Below, one piece after another: positions 1 to 9,314 of a stretch of DNA of 64,000 bases. Made by a program: the position numbers and the translations under genes. The notes below the pieces were generated by a model. It did not search any database and was not told where the DNA came from. It saw nothing but the letters and a program-made list of their open reading frames with translations. Source of the DNA: Bradyrhizobium viridifuturi (GTDB lineage Bacteria > Pseudomonadota > Alphaproteobacteria > Rhizobiales > Xanthobacteraceae). The stretch covers positions 62,001 through 126,000 of the forward strand of contig NZ_LGTB01000016.1 of assembly GCF_001238275.1 (NCBI RefSeq), read 5' to 3'. How positions within the stretch are numbered: position 1 is the first letter of the stretch; the number at the start of each line of letters is the position of its first letter.

Positions 1-384
1 CTGCTCGACACAAGGACCGGGCTGGTCTTCATCCTCTGCCTCGGCAATCTGCCGATCGTGATCTGGATGCTGTTCACCTATTTCAAGGAGATCCCGAAGG
101 ACATCCTGGAGGCGGCGCGGATGGACGGTGCCACGATCGGCCGCGAGCTGATCTACGTGCTGACGCCGATGGCGGTGCCGGGGCTCGCCTCGACCATGCT
201 GCTCAACCTGATCCTGGCGTGGAACGAGGCGTTCTGGACCCTCAATCTGTCGACGCTGGAGGCCGCGCCGCTCACCGTGTTCATCGCGTCCTATTCCAGC
301 CCGGAAGGCTTGTTCTGGGCGAAATTGTCGGCGGCGTCGACGCTCGCGATCGCGCCCATTCTCGTGCTCGGCTGGTTCAGTTAG
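1..384 (+). CDS. Sugar/polyol ABC transporter permease, MalG type (5' partial, premature stop)
   Basis: This is the C-terminal part of an inner-membrane permease of a carbohydrate ABC importer; its 5' end lies outside the window. The reading frame is open from base 1. It contains the cytoplasmic coupling (EAA-type) loop, seen as EAARMDGAT, which docks onto the ATPase encoded next, and then hydrophobic membrane segments. The frame stops at a TAG at 382-384 after GWFS. The same frame continues RQLVRGLTFGAVK and reaches a second TAG at 424-426, which is how this family normally ends. The visible stop therefore looks like a CAG-to-TAG change that removes the last 14 residues. The ATPase follows 15 bases after the second stop, so the two genes are one operon. 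Confidence 0.85.
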   Translation: MLDTRTGLVFILCLGNLPIVIWMLFTYFKEIPKDILEAARMDGATIGRELIYVLTPMAVPGLASTMLLNLILAWNEAFWTLNLSTLEAAPLTVFIASYSSPEGLFWAKLSAASTLAIAPILVLGWFS

Positions 385-441
385 CGGCAGCTCGTCCGCG
401 GCCTGACCTTCGGCGCGGTCAAGTAGCAGAAAGGCTTTTCC

Positions 442-1449
<1,008 letters not shown>

Positions 1450-1511
1450 AGCATGGTTAAGCAAAGCACGGACGATTTCCACCGTCGATCTCGCTCTGGC
1501 CGGGGCGGCAC

Positions 1512-1528
1512 GCCCGCGACACGCGGGC
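1512..1528. other. Intercistronic hairpin
   Basis: GCCCGCG and CGCGGGC form a perfect 7-bp stem with a 3-base loop in the 100-base gap between the ATPase and the dehydrogenase. No T-run follows, so it is not a standard terminator. It may stabilise or attenuate the operon transcript. An AAGGAAG ribosome site for the next gene follows at about 1537. Confidence 0.4.
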
Positions 1529-1549
1529 CCTAGGCAAAGGAAGAAGAAA

Positions 1550-2323
1550 ATGTATCTCGAGAAATTCAGGCTCGGCGGCAAGACCGCCATCATCACCGGC
1601 GCCGGTCAGGGCATCGGGCTCGCCTGCGCCGAAGCGCTGGCCGAAGCTGGCGCCAAGGTCGTCATCGGCGACCGCGACGCCAAGGTCGCCAATGATGCGC
1701 AGGCGGCGCTGAAGGCCAAAGGCTTCGACGCGGATATCGCGCTGATGGATGTGACGGATTCTGGCCGCGTCTCCGCGGTCGCCGACGAACTGGTGCGCAA
1801 GTACGGCAAGGTTGACATCCTGGTCAACAATGCCGGCATCGCCCGTAGCGAGACCCCGGCCGAGACCGTGACCGACGAGCACTGGCTCAATGTCATCGAC
1901 GTCAATCTGAACGGCACCTTCTGGTGCTGCCGCGCCTTCGGCAATCACATGCTGAAGGCCAAATCCGGCACCATCGTCAATGTCGGCTCGATGTCCGGCT
2001 TCATCGTCAACAAGCCGCAGGAACAATGCTTCTACAACGCCTCCAAGGCCGCGGTGCATCATCTGACCAAATCGCTCGCCGCCGAATGGGGCGCACGCGG
2101 GGTCCGCGTCAACGCGGTGGCGCCGACTTATATCGAGACGCCGCTGAACGCCTTCGTGAAGAACAGCCCCAAAATGTACGATGCCTGGATCGGTGGAACT
2201 CCGATGGCCCGGATGGGGCAGGTCGACGAGATCGCTTCCGTGGTCTTGTTCCTGGCCTCCGAGGCCGCGAGCCTGATGACCGGAAGTATCGTTCTGGTCG
2301 ATGGCGGCTACACTTGCTGGTAA
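1550..2323 (+). CDS. SDR-family NAD(P)-dependent polyol/sugar dehydrogenase
   Basis: This is a classical short-chain dehydrogenase of 257 residues. The cofactor motif TGAGQGIG is at residues 16-23. An acidic residue follows beta2 (IGDRD), which favours NAD over NADP. The structural NNAG motif, a catalytic Ser (VGSMSG) and the active-site pair Y162-K166 (YNASK) are present, as is the C-terminal DGGYTCW end typical of the family. It sits between the transporter ATPase and two sugar kinases, so it probably oxidises the imported polyol to a ketose (a ribitol, arabitol, xylitol or sorbitol type of reaction). The exact substrate cannot be read from sequence. A strong AAGGAAG ribosome site precedes the ATG. 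Confidence 0.9.
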   Translation: MYLEKFRLGGKTAIITGAGQGIGLACAEALAEAGAKVVIGDRDAKVANDAQAALKAKGFDADIALMDVTDSGRVSAVADELVRKYGKVDILVNNAGIARSETPAETVTDEHWLNVIDVNLNGTFWCCRAFGNHMLKAKSGTIVNVGSMSGFIVNKPQEQCFYNASKAAVHHLTKSLAAEWGARGVRVNAVAPTYIETPLNAFVKNSPKMYDAWIGGTPMARMGQVDEIASVVLFLASEAASLMTGSIVLVDGGYTCW

Positions 2324-2350
2324 GCTCGCGCCGGAAATAACGGAGCGACA

Positions 2351-4003
2351 ATGCGGCAAGCCTATATCGGGGTGGACGTCGGGAGCACCAGCGCCCGCGC
2401 CGGCGTATTCGACGAGGCCGGGAAGCTGCTGGGCTCGGCCCGGCATCCGATCCGGGTCTGGCATGAGCCCGGCGATATCGTCGAGCAATCCTCCGACGAC
2501 ATCTGGGCGGCCTGCGTCGCCTCCGTCCGCAACGCAATGCGCGAGGCCGCGGTCGCGGCCGAGCACGTCAAGGGCATCGGGTTTGACGCGACCTGCTCGC
2601 TGGTCGTGCTCGATAGGGCAGGCCGGCCGCTCACCGTCAGCCCGTCCGGCGATCCCGCGCGCAATGTCGTGGTCTGGATGGATCACCGCGCGATGGACGA
2701 GACCGAATTCGTCAACGCGACCGGCGATCGCGTGCTGCGCTATGTCGGCGGTGCCATCTCGCCGGAGATGGAGATCCCGAAGATCATCTGGCTGAAGCGG
2801 CATCTGCCCGCGACCTTCGAGGCTGCCGGGCACTTCTTCGATCTTGCCGATTATCTCTCGTTCCGTGCTTCCGGCTCGCTGGCGCGTTCGACCTGCACGG
2901 TGACCTGCAAATGGACCTATGTCGCGGGCGAAGGCGGCTGGAGCGAGCCCTTCCTGAAGCGGGTCGGTCTCGAGGCGCTCGCCGCAGATCGCTTTGGGCG
3001 CATCGGCACCGAGATCGTGCCGCCCGGCTCGCCGCTCGCGCGCGGGCTGTCGGAAGATGCCGCGCGCGATCTCGGCCTGATGCGAGGGACCGCGGTCGGC
3101 GCATCGCTGATCGATGCCCATGCCGGCGGCGTCGGCGCGATCGGCGGACGCGACGGCTCCGGCGCCGAGGTCGATGTCTGCCAGCGATTGGCCTACATCA
3201 TGGGAACGTCGGCGTGCATCATGGCGACGACGGTCGATCCCTGTTTCGTGCCCGGCGTCTGGGGTCCGTATTTCGAAGGCATGGTGCCGGGCTTCTGGCT
3301 CAACGAGGGGGGCCAATCGGCGGCGGGAGCCGCGATCGACCATCTGCTCAAATCGCATCCGGCGCATGCTGAAGTCCAGGCTGCGGCGAAGAGCGACGGC
3401 GTCGATGTCATCGAGTATCTCGAGAAGCGCATCCTGACGCGCAGCGGCAATGCCGGCGCGGCCGCGCTGCTCGCGCGCAACGTTCATGTCTTCCCGGAGT
3501 TTCTCGGCAACCGTTCGCCCTATGCCGATCCCGGCTCGCGCGCGGTGATCGCGGGGCTCGATCTCGATACCGACGTGTCGGCGCTGGAGCGGTTGTTCAT
3601 CGCCGGCCTGTGCGGGCTGGCCTATGGCCTCGCCGACGTGATCGAGGCGTTGCAGGCTCATGGCGTCAGCGGCAAGACGATTGTGATCGGCGGCGGCGCG
3701 AGCCGCAGCCCGCTGGTGCGCCAGATCATGGCCGACACGACAGGCTACACCGTGGCGTTGCCGCAAACCCAGGAGCCGGTGCTGCTCGGCGCCGCGATGC
3801 TGGGCGCGGTCGCCAGCGGCGCACATCCTTCAATTAACTCCGCAATGGCCGGGATGTCGGCGCTCGGGCGGCTGAGCGAGCCAACCAGGCCCGAGCTGGC
3901 CGATTTCCACCGCAGGAAGCGCGGCGTGCACAAGATGCTGCGGGCGCTCGATCGCGACAGCCGCGAGGCGATGAAGCGGGCGCCCGGCGAGGCGCCGACT
4001 TAA
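2351..4003 (+). CDS. FGGY-family pentulose kinase (ribulokinase-like)
   Basis: The 550-residue kinase belongs to the FGGY superfamily and resembles the pentulose-kinase branch. The N-terminal nucleotide-binding motif is IGVDVGSTSARAGVFD. An acidic DHRA segment follows, and the C-terminal half carries a GGGASRS adenosine/phosphate motif. It would phosphorylate a ketopentose, such as ribulose or xylulose, produced by the dehydrogenase encoded 27 bases upstream. GGAG lies 6 bases before the ATG. The stop is only 9 bases from the next start, so it is co-transcribed with the PfkB kinase. FGGY members are hard to assign by eye, so ribulokinase is a likely but not certain activity. Confidence 0.88.
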   Translation: MRQAYIGVDVGSTSARAGVFDEAGKLLGSARHPIRVWHEPGDIVEQSSDDIWAACVASVRNAMREAAVAAEHVKGIGFDATCSLVVLDRAGRPLTVSPSGDPARNVVVWMDHRAMDETEFVNATGDRVLRYVGGAISPEMEIPKIIWLKRHLPATFEAAGHFFDLADYLSFRASGSLARSTCTVTCKWTYVAGEGGWSEPFLKRVGLEALAADRFGRIGTEIVPPGSPLARGLSEDAARDLGLMRGTAVGASLIDAHAGGVGAIGGRDGSGAEVDVCQRLAYIMGTSACIMATTVDPCFVPGVWGPYFEGMVPGFWLNEGGQSAAGAAIDHLLKSHPAHAEVQAAAKSDGVDVIEYLEKRILTRSGNAGAAALLARNVHVFPEFLGNRSPYADPGSRAVIAGLDLDTDVSALERLFIAGLCGLAYGLADVIEALQAHGVSGKTIVIGGGASRSPLVRQIMADTTGYTVALPQTQEPVLLGAAMLGAVASGAHPSINSAMAGMSALGRLSEPTRPELADFHRRKRGVHKMLRALDRDSREAMKRAPGEAPT

Positions 4004-4012
4004 GGTGTTTGC

Positions 4013-4951
4013 ATGCTGCTGAGCTGCGGAGATGCACTGATCGACTTCCTGCCGTCGCGGACGGCAGATGGACGCGAGGCCATGACGCCCGCTGTCGGCG
4101 GCTCCTGCCTCAACATCTCGATCGGCAGCGCGCGGCTCGATGTGCCCACCGGCTTTGTCGGCGGCATCGCGACCGACACCTTCGGCAAGATGATCGCCGA
4201 TCACGCCGCGGCCTCGGGTGTCGATCTCAGCCGCGCGACGCGCAGCGATCATCAGGCCACGCTCGCCTTTGCGCGCGTCACCGGCACCGAGACGCAATAT
4301 GCCTTCTATGATGCCGACACCGCAGCGCGAAACTGGACCTACCGGCGCGACGCGATCGCGCTCGACGGCGTCAGCTGCCTGCACACCGGCTCGACCACGC
4401 TGGTGCATGACAAGGGCGCGGCTGAGACGTTGGCCTTCATCGAGGATATCAGGACAAACGTGACGATCGCGCTCGACCCGAATTGCCGGCCGAATCTGGT
4501 CAAGGACAGGGACGCCTATCGGGCACGCATGCTGGTGTTCTGCGGCAAGGCCGACATCGTGAAAATGTCGGACGTCGACTTCGCCTATCTGTTCGGCGAC
4601 GAGGCCTATGCCAACAGGGCCGAGGCGCTGCTGTCGGGCGGCGCGTCGCTCGTCGTCATCACGCGCGGCAATGATGGCGCCGCTGCCTGGCATCGCAAAG
4701 CCGGACCGATCGAGGTCAAGGCACCGGTGGTGAACGTCGTGGATACGATCGGCGCCGGCGACAGCTTTCAGGCCGCACTGCTGGCCGCGTTGCACCGGCT
4801 GGACCGGATCGCGCGGCTGCGGCTCGCCGACATCTCCGCCGCCGAGCTCACGCGCGCGCTGGCCTTTGCCTGCAAATGCGCCGCCTTCACCTGTACCCGC
4901 GCCGGCGCCGATCCGCCGCGGAGCCGGGAGCTGCCTGCAGGCACCTGGTAG
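4013..4951 (+). CDS. PfkB-family carbohydrate kinase (fructokinase-like)
   Basis: The 312-residue ribokinase-fold enzyme has the N-terminal glycine-rich sugar-binding segment VGGSCLNISIG. Its C-terminal PfkB signature is DTIGAGDSF at residues 244-252, with D250 as the predicted catalytic base. It phosphorylates a ketose or nucleoside-type hydroxyl using ATP. AAGGTG precedes the ATG by about 5 bases and the gene follows the FGGY kinase by 9 bases. Two kinases in one polyol operon suggest two substrates, for example a pentulose and fructose derived from a hexitol; this is inference. It converges with the LysR gene, leaving only 3 bases between the stops. Confidence 0.9.
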   Translation: MLLSCGDALIDFLPSRTADGREAMTPAVGGSCLNISIGSARLDVPTGFVGGIATDTFGKMIADHAAASGVDLSRATRSDHQATLAFARVTGTETQYAFYDADTAARNWTYRRDAIALDGVSCLHTGSTTLVHDKGAAETLAFIEDIRTNVTIALDPNCRPNLVKDRDAYRARMLVFCGKADIVKMSDVDFAYLFGDEAYANRAEALLSGGASLVVITRGNDGAAAWHRKAGPIEVKAPVVNVVDTIGAGDSFQAALLAALHRLDRIARLRLADISAAELTRALAFACKCAAFTCTRAGADPPRSRELPAGTW

Positions 4952-4954
4952 TCG

Positions 4955-5842
4955 TCACAGCCGTGCAACGACCTTCTCGGCGCTCTTGAGGAAGTTTCGG
5001 ATCAATGGGCTGGAGGAATCGCGCCGCCAGCAGGCCGCGATCTCGATCGTATCGGCGATGTCGACGAAGCGCCGGAACGCGATGCCGGGCGGCGCGCCGA
5101 GCTTCGCGCAGGCCGGCAGGATCGAAAACCCTTCGCCGGCGAGCACGAGGCTGAGCGCCGAGTGCACGGTCTCCACCCGGCTGACGATCGGCATCACGAC
5201 CTGATGCCGCCGCAGCATCGCCGACACTGCCGACGATGTAGGCTCTTCCTCCGGCCGCGGCAGGGCGATGAGCGGGCGTCCCTGCAATTTGCCGACCGGC
5301 ACCGCGGAGAGGCGGGCGAGCGGCGAGCGCGCCGGCATCGCCAGCATCAGCGGCTGCGTGCCGATCTGGGCCACCTGGATCTCCGGATGATGGATCGCCG
5401 GCATGCACAGCGCGACGCCGACGGCGCGGTCGAGCAGCAGCGTTTTGCGGGTCGACGCCGAGAGCTCGACGAAATCGAGATCGACGCCGGGCAGCGACCG
5501 GCGCAGCTCCGGGACCAGGCGTGGCAGCACCGCGCTCGCCAGCACGAACATGTAGCCGACCGACAGCCGCCCGCGTTGTCCGGAGGCGATCGCGCGGGCG
5601 GCCTCGAAGCCTTCTTCCGCCAGCGCCAGCGCCTCGCTCGCCCGCGACAGCAGCGCGAGGCCGGCCTCCGTCAAATCCATGCCGCGCGTGCCGCGGCGGA
5701 ACAGCGGCGCGCCGAGCTCGGCCTCGAGCTTTCGGATTTGCACGGAGAGCGGCGGCTGGGCCATCCGCAGCCGTTCGGCGGCCTTGCCGACGCTGCGCTC
5801 CTCAGCCACGGCGACGAAGTAACGGAGCCGACGCAAATCCAT
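4955..5842 (-). CDS. LysR-family transcriptional regulator
   Basis: The protein is about 295 residues, normal for a LysR regulator. It begins MDLRRLRYFVAVAEE and has the winged helix-turn-helix in the first 60 residues (ERSVGKAAERLRMAQPPLSVQIRKLE), followed by an LysR substrate-binding domain. The frame stays open far upstream, but that extension runs antisense through the amidase and is not credible. A Met two codons earlier (start 5848) is possible. The start at 5842 was preferred because it gives the canonical N-terminus and because a LysR-box-like dyad covers 5846-5862. It is divergent from the amidase and peptide transporter genes and probably controls them. Confidence 0.9.
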   Translation of the reverse strand: MDLRRLRYFVAVAEERSVGKAAERLRMAQPPLSVQIRKLEAELGAPLFRRGTRGMDLTEAGLALLSRASEALALAEEGFEAARAIASGQRGRLSVGYMFVLASAVLPRLVPELRRSLPGVDLDFVELSASTRKTLLLDRAVGVALCMPAIHHPEIQVAQIGTQPLMLAMPARSPLARLSAVPVGKLQGRPLIALPRPEEEPTSSAVSAMLRRHQVVMPIVSRVETVHSALSLVLAGEGFSILPACAKLGAPPGIAFRRFVDIADTIEIAACWRRDSSSPLIRNFLKSAEKVVARL

Positions 5843-5845
5843 AGG

Positions 5846-5862
5846 CATACCGAAAACGTATG
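5846..5862. promoter_or_regulatory. Candidate LysR box (T-N11-A dyad)
   Basis: CATAC-N7-GTATG is an interrupted inverted repeat that contains the T-N11-A core expected for LysR regulators. It lies at the 5' end of the lysR gene in the divergent gap with the amidase. The position suits autoregulation and co-inducer-dependent control of the divergent operon. A dyad this short can occur by chance. Confidence 0.45.
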
Positions 5863-5962
5863 GGTTGGCCTTCAAATTCGTATTGGACGCTGAGTTAACA
5901 TGGGAGGCATTCTCGCTGTCAACGCGATCAATCAGCGGCCCGATTTTGGAGAGCTGTCCAAG

Positions 5963-7393
5963 ATGAGCGAAGACCTCTGCCTTCTCCCGGCGACCGAATT
6001 GCGTGCACGGATTGGCCGCAAAGAAATATCTCCCGTCGAGGTCACCGCGGCGATGCTCGCTCGCGCCGAGCGGCTGCAACCCGAGCTGAACTGCTTCATC
6101 ACACTGTGCGGCGAGGAGGCGATCGCGCGGGCGAAGGCCGCTGAGCGGCAGGTGATGGCCGGCGAACCGCTCGGCCTGCTGCACGGCATCCCCTTCACCG
6201 TGAAGGACATCGTCAGCACCAAGGGCGTGCGGACGACCTTCGGCGCGGTGCCCTACCAGAACAACGTGCCCGACCATGACGCCGTGGCGGTGGCCCGGCT
6301 CCGTGCGCAGGGCGGAATATTGCTCGGCAAGACCACGACGCCGGAGTTCGGCAGCAAGTGCCTGACCGACTCGCCGCTGTTCGGCCGCACCCGCAACGCG
6401 TGGAGTGCGGATCGCTCCAGCGGTGGCTCGAGCGGCGGCGCGGCGGTGGCGGTCGCGAGCGGCATCGCGCCGCTGGCGGTTGCGACCGACGGTGGCGGCT
6501 CGACCCGGATTCCCGCGGCCTGCAACGGCGTGGTCGGGATCAAGCAGAGCAACGGCGTGATCCCGCACAGCCAGGTGCAGGACGCCTTCGGCAACCAGAC
6601 CTATGTCACGCCGACCACGCGCACCGTGGCGGATACCGCGCTGATGATGCAGGCGATGGCGGGCGAGGATCCGTCCGATCCCTGGTCGATCGGCGTGCCG
6701 GTGCCCGATTATCTCGGCCTGGCGGCGCCGCGCGGCGATCTCAGGGGCAGGCGGGTGCTGTTCTGCCTGTCGCCGCCTGGCCGTCCGGTGACCGCCGATG
6801 TCGCCGCCGCGTTCAAGGCGAGCCTCGATCGGCTGGCCGGCCTGGGCGCGGAGCTCGAGGAGTTCTCCGGCGACGGCTTCGACATCGAGCCGATCTGGCG
6901 TGCCATCAATCACACGGTCTGGCGCACCCGCTTCGAGAAGCTCGCGGCCGACTATCCCGATGACCTCAGCCCGACCTTCCTGAAGCAGCTCGCGCTTGCC
7001 GCGAAGGTGAGCGGCGTCGACTACCAGCAGGCGATGTTCGACCGCACCGCGTTGTTCCGCCGTGTGCAGTCGCTGCTCGCGCGCGGCGATCTCCTGGCGA
7101 TGCCGACCCTGACCCGCACGGCGCTGCCGATCGACCAGGAACTGTTCGGCACCATCGATATCGACGGCCAGAGCTTCGACAGCGTGCGGCCGCACTGGTT
7201 TCCTTGGACCATGCTGTTCAACATGACCGGGCATCCCGCGGTCAGCATCCCCGCGGGCTTCGGCCGCGACGGCCTGCCGATCGGCCTGCATCTGGTCGGC
7301 CGCTTCCGGGCCGACGTGGAACTGCTGCGCGTCGCGGCACTGTTCGAAGCGGCGAGCGATCTGCTCGGCCGCTGGCCGGCGCTCGCGTCGTGA
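5963..7393 (+). CDS. Amidase (amidase signature family)
   Basis: This 476-residue enzyme hydrolyses an amide to acid plus ammonia or amine. The Ser-cisSer-Lys triad is visible: K81 in FTVKD, the SSGGSSGG block at about 152-159, and S180 in DGGGSTRIPA. Those spacings match the amidase signature family. The start was placed at 5963 (MSEDLCLLPATEL) because GGAGAG lies 10 bases upstream. An in-frame ATG at 5900 would add 21 residues unlike family members. It heads an apparent operon with a peptide-type ABC importer, which suggests that an imported amide is cleaved in the cytoplasm. The LysR gene is divergent. It is not clearly GatA because no gatB or gatC is nearby. Confidence 0.92.
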   Translation: MSEDLCLLPATELRARIGRKEISPVEVTAAMLARAERLQPELNCFITLCGEEAIARAKAAERQVMAGEPLGLLHGIPFTVKDIVSTKGVRTTFGAVPYQNNVPDHDAVAVARLRAQGGILLGKTTTPEFGSKCLTDSPLFGRTRNAWSADRSSGGSSGGAAVAVASGIAPLAVATDGGGSTRIPAACNGVVGIKQSNGVIPHSQVQDAFGNQTYVTPTTRTVADTALMMQAMAGEDPSDPWSIGVPVPDYLGLAAPRGDLRGRRVLFCLSPPGRPVTADVAAAFKASLDRLAGLGAELEEFSGDGFDIEPIWRAINHTVWRTRFEKLAADYPDDLSPTFLKQLALAAKVSGVDYQQAMFDRTALFRRVQSLLARGDLLAMPTLTRTALPIDQELFGTIDIDGQSFDSVRPHWFPWTMLFNMTGHPAVSIPAGFGRDGLPIGLHLVGRFRADVELLRVAALFEAASDLLGRWPALAS

Positions 7394-7469
7394 CCAGCAC
7401 GGCGGAGGGCTTGCATTCGTTCGCGAACATGTTGAAACCTGCAGCCTGTTCCTCACTGTTCGGGCGGGC

Positions 7470-8420
7470 ATGAGCGTATTCTTCCTGCGGCGGATCCTGA
7501 CCCTGGTGGCGACGCTGGTCGCGGCCTCGCTGATCATTTTCCTGGTGCTCGATGCGCTGCCCGGCAATGCCGCGCAGATGCTGATGGGCGCCGACGCCTC
7601 GCCCGATGCGGTACGCGCGCTCACCGTCAAGCTCGGCCTCGACCAGCCGCTCGCGGTTCGCTATCTGCTCTGGCTCAAGGGCATGGCGGTGGGCGATCTC
7701 GGCAACAGCTATGTCTACGGCACGCCGGTGGCCGGCCTGATCGCGGAGCGGTTGGTGCTGACGATCCCGCTCGCGATCATGTCGATGCTGATCACGGTGG
7801 TGCTGGCGCTCGCGGCCGGCATCTACACCGCGGCCAACCACAACAAGCTCGGCGATGTCGGCGTGATGTCGCTGACCCAGGTCGGCATCGCGCTGCCGAA
7901 TTTCTGGTTCGCGATCCTCCTGATCCTGCTGTTCTCGGTGAAGCTGCAACTGTTGTCCGCCGGCGGCTTCGCCGGCTGGGATGACGGCATCTGGCCGGGA
8001 ATCCGCTCGCTGCTGCTGCCGTCGATCTCGCTCGCCGTGGTGCAGGCCGCGATCCTCGCCCGCGTCACCCGCTCGGCGGTGCTCGAGGTGCTGCGCGAGG
8101 ACTTCGTGCGCACCGCGCGCGCAAAGGGGCTCGGCAAGCGCGAGGTGCTGTGGCGCCACGTGCTGCGCAACGCCATGATTCCGGTCATGACCGTGATGGG
8201 CCTGCAATTCGCCAATCTGCTGGCCGGCACCATCGTGATCGAGAACGTATTCTATCTGCCGGGCCTCGGCCGGCTGATCTTCCAGTCGATCGCCAACCGC
8301 GACCTGATCGTGGTGCGCAACTGCGTGATGCTGCTGGCCGCGATGGTCGTGATCGTCAATTTCGTGGTCGATGTGCTCTATGCCTTCATCGACCCGCGCA
8401 TCAAGGTGGCCAACCTGTGA
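7470..8420 (+). CDS. Peptide/nickel-type ABC transporter permease, DppB family
   Basis: The 316-residue inner-membrane permease starts MSVFFLRRILTLVATLV, the usual DppB/OppB N-terminal membrane anchor. A large periplasmic loop (NAAQMLMGADASPDAV) follows, then several membrane helices. The conserved cytoplasmic coupling segment is VLREDFVRTARAKGLGKREVLWRHVLRNAMIPV. Length is typical. It lies 76 bases after the amidase and its last codons overlap the start of the next permease gene (GTGA-type overlap at 8417-8420), so translation is probably coupled. Confidence 0.93.
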   Translation: MSVFFLRRILTLVATLVAASLIIFLVLDALPGNAAQMLMGADASPDAVRALTVKLGLDQPLAVRYLLWLKGMAVGDLGNSYVYGTPVAGLIAERLVLTIPLAIMSMLITVVLALAAGIYTAANHNKLGDVGVMSLTQVGIALPNFWFAILLILLFSVKLQLLSAGGFAGWDDGIWPGIRSLLLPSISLAVVQAAILARVTRSAVLEVLREDFVRTARAKGLGKREVLWRHVLRNAMIPVMTVMGLQFANLLAGTIVIENVFYLPGLGRLIFQSIANRDLIVVRNCVMLLAAMVVIVNFVVDVLYAFIDPRIKVANL

Positions 8421-9312
8421 GCGCGCCGCTGACCGCATCCGCCGGCACCGCGGCAATCGCACCGGGCGCGCGGCCGCGACCGGCTTCTGGCGCCGCGCGC
8501 TGCGCCATCGCAGCTTCGTGCTCGGGGCGGTGCTGAGCCTGCTCGTGCTCGGCGCGGCGCTGCTGTCGCTGGTCTGGACGCCGTGGTCGGCTTACGACAT
8601 CGATGTTGCGTCAAAACTGCACCCGCCGTCGGCGGCGCACTGGCTCGGCACCGATGTGCTCGGCCGCGACATCGTCTCGCTGCTGCTGGTCGGCGCGCGC
8701 TCAACCATCATGGTCGGCGTCATTGCGGTGGGGATCGGCCTGAGCTTCGGCGTCGGCCTCGGCCTGATCGCCGCCGCCCGCAAGGGCTGGACCGAAGAGC
8801 TGATCATGCGGATGAGCGACTTCACCTTCGCTTTCCCGGCGGTGCTGTCGGCCATCATGCTGGCCGCGGTCGCGGGGCCGGGCATGGTGACGTCGATCAC
8901 CGCGATCGGCATCTTCCAGATCCCGACTTTCGTCCGCGTCACCCGCGGTTCGGCGAATGCGATCTGGGCCCGCGAGTTCGTGCTGGCCGCGCGCGCCGCG
9001 GGCAAGGGCTCATTCCGCATCACCATCGAGCACGTGCTGCCGAACATCCTGTCGATCCTGATCGTGCAGGCGACGATCCAGTTCGCGCTCGCGATTCTCG
9101 CCGAGGCCGCACTGTCCTATCTCGGGCTCGGCACCCAGCCGCCGCAGCCGTCCTGGGGCCGCATGCTCAACGATGCGCAGACCCTGCTGTTCCAGTCGCC
9201 GATGCTCGCGGTCTATCCCGGTGCTGCGATCGCGATCGCGGTGCTCGGGCTCAATCTGCTCGGCGACGGCTTGCGCGATCTGCTCGATCCCCGTCTGGCG
9301 CGGGAGCGTTGA
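8417..9312 (+). CDS. Peptide/nickel-type ABC transporter permease, DppC family (probable 5' frameshift)
   Basis: The second permease of the importer has the DppC pattern: TGFWRRALRHRSFVLGAVL at the N-terminal helix, AHWLGTDVLGRD, the coupling loop EFVLAARAAGKGSFRITIEHVLPN, and a C-terminal LGDGLRDLLDPR. The natural start is the GTG at 8417, overlapping the previous stop and encoding MSAPLTASAG. That frame runs into a stop at 8534-8536, while the body of the protein is read in the next frame. One missing base between roughly 8470 and 8490 would join them into 298 residues. Without it the only ATG starts in the body frame are 8371 or 8380, deep inside dppB and giving an unusual Arg-rich leader. 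Confidence 0.85.
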
Positions 9313-9314
9313 GC

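Noticed and set aside
1457..3826. A 789-codon open frame on the minus strand
   Set aside because: It lies fully antisense to the SDR and FGGY kinase genes, is Arg/Ala/Gly/His-rich with no motif, and reflects the codon bias of the opposite strand.
5849..7630. N-terminal extension of the LysR gene to 891 residues
   Set aside because: The extension is antisense to the amidase gene and lacks any domain; the canonical LysR start is at 5842/5848.
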